This document shows positions 20,883 through 26,547 of a stretch of DNA of 26,547 bases, one piece after another. Below the pieces are notes generated by a model that made no database searches, was not told the DNA's origin, and saw only the letters and a list, made by a program, of their open reading frames with translations. Within the stretch, counting starts at the first letter, position 1. The number at the start of each line of letters is the position of its first letter. This stretch comes from Paulinella micropora (lineage: Eukaryota > Cercozoa > Imbricatea > Euglyphida). The stretch covers positions 751,393 through 777,939 of the forward strand of contig BJOX01000072.1 in NCBI GenBank assembly GCA_009731375.1, read 5' to 3'. A program made the position numbers and the translations under genes.

Positions 20883-21002
20883 ACAATTGACTTGGATTAC
20901 CCATTACTGTTAATCCTAATTATGACTTAGTAAAATGTTGCCGCACATAGAAATCTATCATAATTACGACTTAAATAGTAACTCGATGTTGCCTGTCCAA
21001 CG
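20883..21002 (-). repeat. 5' LTR of copy B (shared portion)
   Basis: Matches 12702-12821 in direct orientation. On the element strand it starts CGTTGGACAGGCAAC at 21002. Similarity to the left copy ends exactly at CG; outside lies unrelated sequence GAAATGTC. The inner end is uncertain. Confidence 0.88.
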
Positions 21003-21085
21003 GAAATGTCATATTATTAATAAATAACAACACGTATTAATATTAAGGGCCGCAATGAGTAATTACTCTCCCACTTCCTAAGGTA
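21003..21085. other. Flank between LTR and MITE
   Basis: AT-rich unique sequence with ATTAATA words like those at 8963-9150. No gene. Confidence 0.6.
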
Positions 21086-21316
21086 TTGCTGTGGACAATT
21101 TCAAGTGGCAAACTATCCGAGCCAACTTTGACTCCATCTCATCGTTCTCCATCAATCTAAGTGATACGACAAATCTAAGCCAGCATTGGAAAGCTTAGGA
21201 CAGGAGCTTTCCAACGCTGTCACGGTCACGGTGCGCTGCATTTCCATATCTCAAATATTGATTGAGAAAGATGAGGTCAAAGTTTGAATGTGTTGCCACT
21301 TGAATGTCCACAGTAA
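21086..21316. mobile_element. MITE copy 1 (TA-flanked, ~231 bp)
   Basis: The terminal inverted repeats begin TTGCTGTGGACA on the left and, read inward from the right, TTACTGTGGACA. With flanking bases they pair over about 26 bp (21084-21111 with 21293-21318), with a 2-nt indel. TA lies at both edges (21084-21085, 21317-21318), the target duplication of Tc1/mariner-type elements. The interior has a second 15-bp stem, 21181-21195 with 21205-21219 (one mismatch, 9-nt loop). No ORF. Confidence 0.88.
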
Positions 21317-21318
21317 TA

Positions 21319-21571
21319 CTGAGTACCAAGATTTAATAAGCAAATTGTTAAAACAATACATGACAAGCACCATTACCAGGTTATACAATATAAATGCCAA
21401 AACTCTGTGACAGTTATCATCGAAGGTAAAAAAAAAAAAAAAAAATCATTACTGTGCAGTGAAGAAGCTTTAGGACTGAAGGCGTGTGATTGATTCCTAC
21501 CATGGGCGTGCCCTAACTTGAGAAGCCGAATGAAAAGCTCACGGAGCTCGTCGCAGACTGAGAAGCCGAAA
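21319..21571. other. Unique stretch, no gene seen
   Basis: Contains an A-run at 21428-21445. Two GAGAAGCCGAA words about 40 bp apart (21520, 21560) form a small direct repeat. No open frame of interest. Confidence 0.6.
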
Positions 21572-21694
21572 CTTTTGTTGTTGCTGTTGCTGTTGTTGTT
21601 GTTGTTGTTATTGTTGTCGTTGTGATTGGTCCTGTTTTGCTTGTTTGGTGAAAGAAAGAAAGAAAGAAAGAACGAAAGAACGAAAGAAAGAAAG

Positions 21695-21731
<37 letters not shown>

Positions 21732-22434
21732 NNNNNNNNNNNNNNNNNNNNNNNNNNNNNNNNNNNNNNNNNNNNNNNNNNNNNNNNNNNNNNNNNNNNN
21801 NNNNNNNNNNNNNNNNNNNNNNNNNNNNNNNNNNNNNNNNNNNNNNNNNNNNNNNNNNNNNNNNNNNNNNNNNNNNNNNNNNNNNNNNNNNNNNNNNNNN
21901 NNNNNNNNNNNNNNNNNNNNNNNNNNNNNNNNNNNNNNNNNNNNNNNNNNNNNNNNNNNNNNNNNNNNNNNNNNNNNNNNNNNNNNNNNNNNNNNNNNNN
22001 NNNNNNNNNNNNNNNNNNNNNNNNNNNNNNNNNNNNNNNNNNNNNNNNNNNNNNNNNNNNNNNNNNNNNNNNNNNNNNNNNNNNNNNNNNNNNNNNNNNN
22101 NNNNNNNNNNNNNNNNNNNNNNNNNNNNNNNNNNNNNNNNNNNNNNNNNNNNNNNNNNNNNNNNNNNNNNNNNNNNNNNNNNNNNNNNNNNNNNNNNNNN
22201 NNNNNNNNNNNNNNNNNNNNNNNNNNNNNNNNNNNNNNNNNNNNNNNNNNNNNNNNNNNNNNNNNNNNNNNNNNNNNNNNNNNNNNNNNNNNNNNNNNNN
22301 NNNNNNNNNNNNNNNNNNNNNNNNNNNNNNNNNNNNNNNNNNNNNNNNNNNNNNNNNNNNNNNNNNNNNNNNNNNNNNNNNNNNNNNNNNNNNNNNNNNN
22401 NNNNNNNNNNNNNNNNNNNNNNNNNNNNNNNNNN

Positions 22435-22494
<60 letters not shown>
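21572..22494. repeat. (TTG)n, (GAAA)n, poly-A, 703-N gap, (GA)n
   Basis: TTG triplets at 21572-21622, GAAA/GAAC units at 21650-21695 and A35+ lead into the gap 21732-22434. (GA)n follows to 22494. The frames across it are artefacts. Confidence 0.95.
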
Positions 22495-22497
<3 letters not shown>

Positions 22498-22578
22498 AAA
22501 GACAGAGGTGATATTGTTGCTGCTGCTGCTGCAATTGTGGAGATTATGGAATAATTGCAGTTACTAGTAGATTGTGGT

Positions 22579-22656
<78 letters not shown>

Positions 22657-22704
22657 TGGTAGTTGGGGCGCTTGGGGAGGATCAGTCAATCACTGGCGTA
22701 GGTA
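22495..22704. other. Short unique stretches around a (GA)n block
   Basis: 22495-22581 is unique, with a CTGCAATT/AATTGCAG hairpin (about 22529-22560). (GA)n fills 22582-22653, and 22654-22704 is a unique G-rich spacer. Confidence 0.7.
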
Positions 22705-22916
22705 TTACTGGACCATTCAAGTGGTAAACTAAACTATCCAACTTTGATCTCATCGTTCTCCATCAATCCAAGTGATTACGACAAATCTGAAGCCAGCATT
22801 GGAAAGCTTAGGACAAGAGCTTTTCAACAGTGTGCGCGGCATTTCCGTACCTCAAATTATTGATTGAGAAAGATGAGGTCAAAGTTTGAATGTTTTGCCC
22901 ACTTAATTGCCCACAG
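22705..22916. mobile_element. MITE copy 2
   Basis: Same family and orientation as 21086-21316, over about 210 bp, with scattered substitutions and small indels. The internal stem is CATTGGAAAGCT with AGCTTTTCAACAGTG. The left edge has TA (22703-22704) then TTACTGGACC; the right edge has GCCCACAGAAAC and is more degraded. It starts 33 bp past the stop codon of the histone H3 gene on the minus strand, so it probably lies in that gene's 3' untranslated region. Confidence 0.83.
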
Positions 22917-22949
22917 AAACAAGTCCGTCACTGCGTGTAGGTAAGTCGT

Positions 22950-26484
<3,535 letters not shown>

Positions 26485-26487
26485 GTC

Positions 26488-26488
<1 letters not shown>

Positions 26489-26547
<59 letters not shown>
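26489..26547. repeat. C59 homopolymer at the window end
   Basis: 59 consecutive C to the last base. A run this long is rare in nature and often reflects sequencing or assembly failure. Confidence 0.95.

Larger units (their letters stand above)
12702..21002 (-). mobile_element. Ty1/copia retrotransposon, copy B (nearly complete, ~8.3 kb)
   Basis: On the minus strand from right to left: 5' LTR, leader, gag, extra ORF, protease, integrase, RT, RNase H, 3' region, polypurine tract, 3' LTR. The order protease-integrase-RT-RNase H defines Ty1/copia. It is long for this group because of a gag-to-protease region of about 3.1 kb. At least six frame breaks or stops lie in gag and six in pol, so it is inactive as assembled. 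The LTR is at least 120 bp; its inner end is not defined because the left LTR is fused to copy A. No target duplication is visible for the same reason. The clade (GalEa, CoDi or other) was not determined. Confidence 0.93.

Overview
The window is eukaryotic nuclear DNA: spliceosome-type exon/intron structure, a Ty1/copia retrotransposon, a Tc1/mariner-type transposase relic, a MITE family and very heavy microsatellite content (well over a third of the called bases). There are no operons, RBSs, tRNA, rRNA or CRISPR arrays that I can see. The taxon cannot be fixed from the sequence. The intron-bearing histone H3 with Lys53/Asp59, one GC-AG intron and mostly AG|G acceptors makes me think of an alga or protist (dinoflagellates are one candidate), but this is inference. 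Seven N-gaps (2006-2015, 2440-2797, 3966-3975, 4961-4970, 5587-5596, 12473-12482, 21732-22434) mark unresolved repeats.

Layout. 1-2100: (GAT)/(AAT)n blocks alternating with single-copy modules, a ~100 bp direct repeat and a 25-bp minisatellite. 2145-3965: (TA)n, (GA)n and a ~1.7 kb almost pure purine tract. 3976-4670: unique DNA with a possible secretory-signal exon on the minus strand and an interleaved inverted-repeat structure. 4671-6675: GT-, CAA-, GA- and AGT-type microsatellites. 6675-9440: unique DNA with a DDE transposase relic split by a ~765 bp segment, then an AT-rich zone. 9439-21002: two adjacent minus-strand copies of one Ty1/copia-type element. The right copy is nearly complete (5' LTR, gag, an extra ORF, protease, integrase, RT, RNase H, PPT, 3' LTR). 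The left copy is a pol-only fragment joined to the shared LTR at a 12-bp microhomology. 21086-21316 and 22705-22916: two copies of a TA-flanked MITE.

22950-26485 holds the most interesting content. Buried in what looks like pure (TATG)n/(GATA)n/(GA)n satellite is a minus-strand histone H3 gene broken into at least six small exons (16-104 nt visible). Joined by position they cover H3 residues 39-135 with no indel and end in a stop codon at the normal place. The introns are almost entirely microsatellite. Four of the five internal introns or exon edges have spawned partial exon copies, in a consistent pattern: acceptor plus 5' half on the upstream side of an exon, 3' half plus donor on the downstream side. 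None of these exons is visible as a long ORF. The gene's 5' end lies beyond a 59-nt C-run that ends the window.
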